Shown: in pieces, positions 33,000 through 34,028 of the stretch
How the letters are laid out: every line of letters starts with the position of its first letter
How positions within the stretch are numbered: position 1 is the first letter of the stretch
The notes under the pieces: generated by a model
What the model was told of the DNA's origin: nothing
What the model saw: the letters and a program-made list of their open reading frames with translations, nothing else
Databases searched by the model: none
Origin: an uncultured Porphyromonas sp.
Lineage (GTDB): Bacteria > Bacteroidota > Bacteroidia > Bacteroidales > Porphyromonadaceae
DNA: 34,028 bases
Direction: 5' to 3'
Assembly: GCF_947254915.1 (NCBI RefSeq)
Contig: NZ_CAMYEZ010000007.1
Span: forward strand, 1-34,028
Translations under genes and position numbers: made by a program

Positions 33000-33719
33000 T
33001 TACTCAAACACCTCCTCGGGCAGGCTGCTCGTCAGACCGCCTCCCTCGATCAGCCCATCCTTGATATGTATCGTGCGGTCACACATCTCAGCTACTCCAG
33101 GCTCGTGCGTCACGATAATCATCGTCAGGTGCAACTCGCGATTGATCTCTCGCAGTAGCTCCATCACCTCGATGGTGGTCTTGCTGTCCAAAGCTCCCGT
33201 CGGCTCATCGGCTAGGATGACTGAGGGCGTGGTGATGAGGGCTCGTGCGATTGCGATGCGCTGCTTCTGTCCTCCCGACATCTCGCTCGGCAGGTGCTCC
33301 GCCCAGTCGGATAGCCCCATGCGGGCGAGTAACTCGGCAGCACGCTTGGTGCGCTCCTTGCGACCGACTCCCTGATAAAAGAGTGGCAGGGCAATGTTGT
33401 CCAGCGCATTCTTGAAGGGGATAAGGTTAAAGGACTGAAAGACGAATCCTATTTGTCTAGAACGGATCTCGGCAGCACGGTTCTCCGAGAGGCTATTGCT
33501 GAGTAGCTCCTCGCCTAGATGGTAGCTCCCCTCGTCGTAGCTGTCGAGGAGCCCGAGGATGTTGAGGAGCGTACTCTTGCCCGAGCCTGAGGCTCCCATG
33601 ATAGCGACCATCTCGCCTGGGAAGATGTCGAGGTTGATCCCCTTGAGTACATGTAGTGGCTGCGCGCCCTGATAGGTCTTGTGCAGATTGCGTAGCGATA
33701 TGACCGGTTTAGCATTCAT
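33000..33719 (-). CDS. MacB/LolD-type ABC transporter ATPase
   Basis: Cytoplasmic ATPase of 239 residues, full length for the LolD/MacB ATPase group. Walker A GASGSGKST at 42-50, Q-loop IGFVFQSFNLIP, signature EMSGGQKQR, Walker B VILADEPTGALD and H-loop IIVTHEP. It powers the two FtsX-type permeases that follow in the operon. First gene, with the best promoter in the window (33759-33788). Export by mechanotransmission is known for this superfamily; the cargo here is unknown. Confidence 0.94.
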   Translation of the reverse strand: MNAKPVISLRNLHKTYQGAQPLHVLKGINLDIFPGEMVAIMGASGSGKSTLLNILGLLDSYDEGSYHLGEELLSNSLSENRAAEIRSRQIGFVFQSFNLIPFKNALDNIALPLFYQGVGRKERTKRAAELLARMGLSDWAEHLPSEMSGGQKQRIAIARALITTPSVILADEPTGALDSKTTIEVMELLREINRELHLTMIIVTHEPGVAEMCDRTIHIKDGLIEGGGLTSSLPEEVFE

Positions 33720-33758
33720 AAGCGTATTGGCTTAGCGTTTGTCTTTGGTAGTACACCG

Positions 33759-33788
33759 CAAAGGTAGTACAAATATTTGAATCTGCAA
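33759..33788 (-). promoter_or_regulatory. Full Bacteroidota promoter for the MacAB/TolC-type operon
   Basis: On minus, TTG (33788-33786) is followed by a 19-bp spacer and TACCTTTG (33766-33759). This matches both elements of the Bacteroidota sigma-ABfr consensus (TTG, 19-21 bp, TAnnTTTG). The leader to the ATG at 33719 is about 35 nt. Confidence 0.75.
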
Positions 33789-33824
33789 TAGGAAAAACGC
33801 ATCAGTGTATAACTTGAGTCAAAC

Positions 33825-34028
33825 AGTGTCGTCGAAGCGAGGCGTGTAGCCCGCTGTGGGGGTGCACGAATAGTATCGAGTCGGAGAGTGTCCATTGTGT
33901 CAAAACGAGACGAGTAGCCCGTTGTAGGGACGCACGATCCGTGCGTCCGTTGTAGAACGATCTTGACGATGTGGCTTTTAACGGGGACGGACGCCCTCCC
34001 GCTAGACACTCCTGTGCGTCCCTACGGG
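33825..34028. repeat. Dispersed repeat R2, copy C, running to the right edge
   Basis: Starts with a degenerate tandem unit (GTGTCGTCGAAGCGAGG near 33826), followed after about 70 bp by a second unit (TTGTGTCAAAACGAGACG, 33895). Then come the palindrome GACGCACGATCCGTGCGTCC, the inverted pair GCGTCCGT / ACGGACGC and GTGCGTCCCTACGGG at the window end. The core differs from the other two copies (TAGAACGATCTTGACGAT in place of TCAAAGGTTACAGCAT). This and the promoter fill the gene-free stretch 33720-34028. Confidence 0.75.

Noticed and set aside
27882..33719. Export operon as a recently acquired island
   Set aside because: Apart from one AT-richer segment in a permease gene, composition is like the rest, and no integrase, tRNA or other mobility gene is near.

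Overview
The window looks like a chromosomal segment of a Porphyromonas-type Bacteroidales bacterium, perhaps of the P. asaccharolytica/P. uenonis group. This is inferred from gene content (GSCFA protein next to a MurF-type ligase, a PorE-like type IX secretion protein, ribosomal protein S16 with a long Ala/Glu tail) and from repeated use of the Bacteroidota -7 promoter box TAnnTTTG. Species is not proven. Nearly all genes lie on the minus strand; only two (13099-14841) are on plus. I saw no rRNA, tRNA, CRISPR array, phage or transposase gene.

Layout, left to right. 1-1711: 5' part of a murF-type ligase gene and an overlapping GSCFA gene. 1834-3664: two adjacent secreted beta-barrel-like proteins. 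3665-4506: a gene-free block packed with two kinds of dispersed repeat. 4507-6363: a small lipoprotein and a PD40 beta-propeller protein. 6448-12875: panE-like reductase, lpdA, gpmA and a large DUF2723 (TMEM260-like, GT117) membrane glycosyltransferase. 13099-14841: a LysE-type exporter and a YeiH-type transporter on plus, preceded by a 10-C tract. 14989-16982: an M16 peptidase and rpsP. 17400-24989: a compact run of eight genes (queD, queE, porE-like, rfbC, rmlB, a degenerate FAH-fold protein, rpe, comEC-like), probably one operon. 25498-27696: ABC ATPase, membrane partner and GntR regulator. 27882-33719: a five-gene MacAB/TolC-type export operon (ATPase, two FtsX-type permeases, adaptor, TolC).

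The genes are mostly housekeeping and envelope functions: peptidoglycan precursor synthesis, dTDP-rhamnose synthesis, protein O-glycosylation (inferred), type IX secretion, queuosine precursor synthesis and efflux. The most unusual content is non-coding. Repeat family R1 (three copies: 3789, 17153, 25106) carries a hairpin and exactly three 21-bp units in every copy. Repeat family R2 (4043, 27735, 33825) is a MITE-like palindromic element with 24-bp terminal inverted repeats and, in one locus, three 67-bp tandem units and a 94-bp inverted repeat. Both families sit between operons, close to promoters and terminators. No clearly new multi-gene system was found; the repeat families, a degenerate FAH-fold protein, the poly-C tract and a composition break inside one permease are the best leads.
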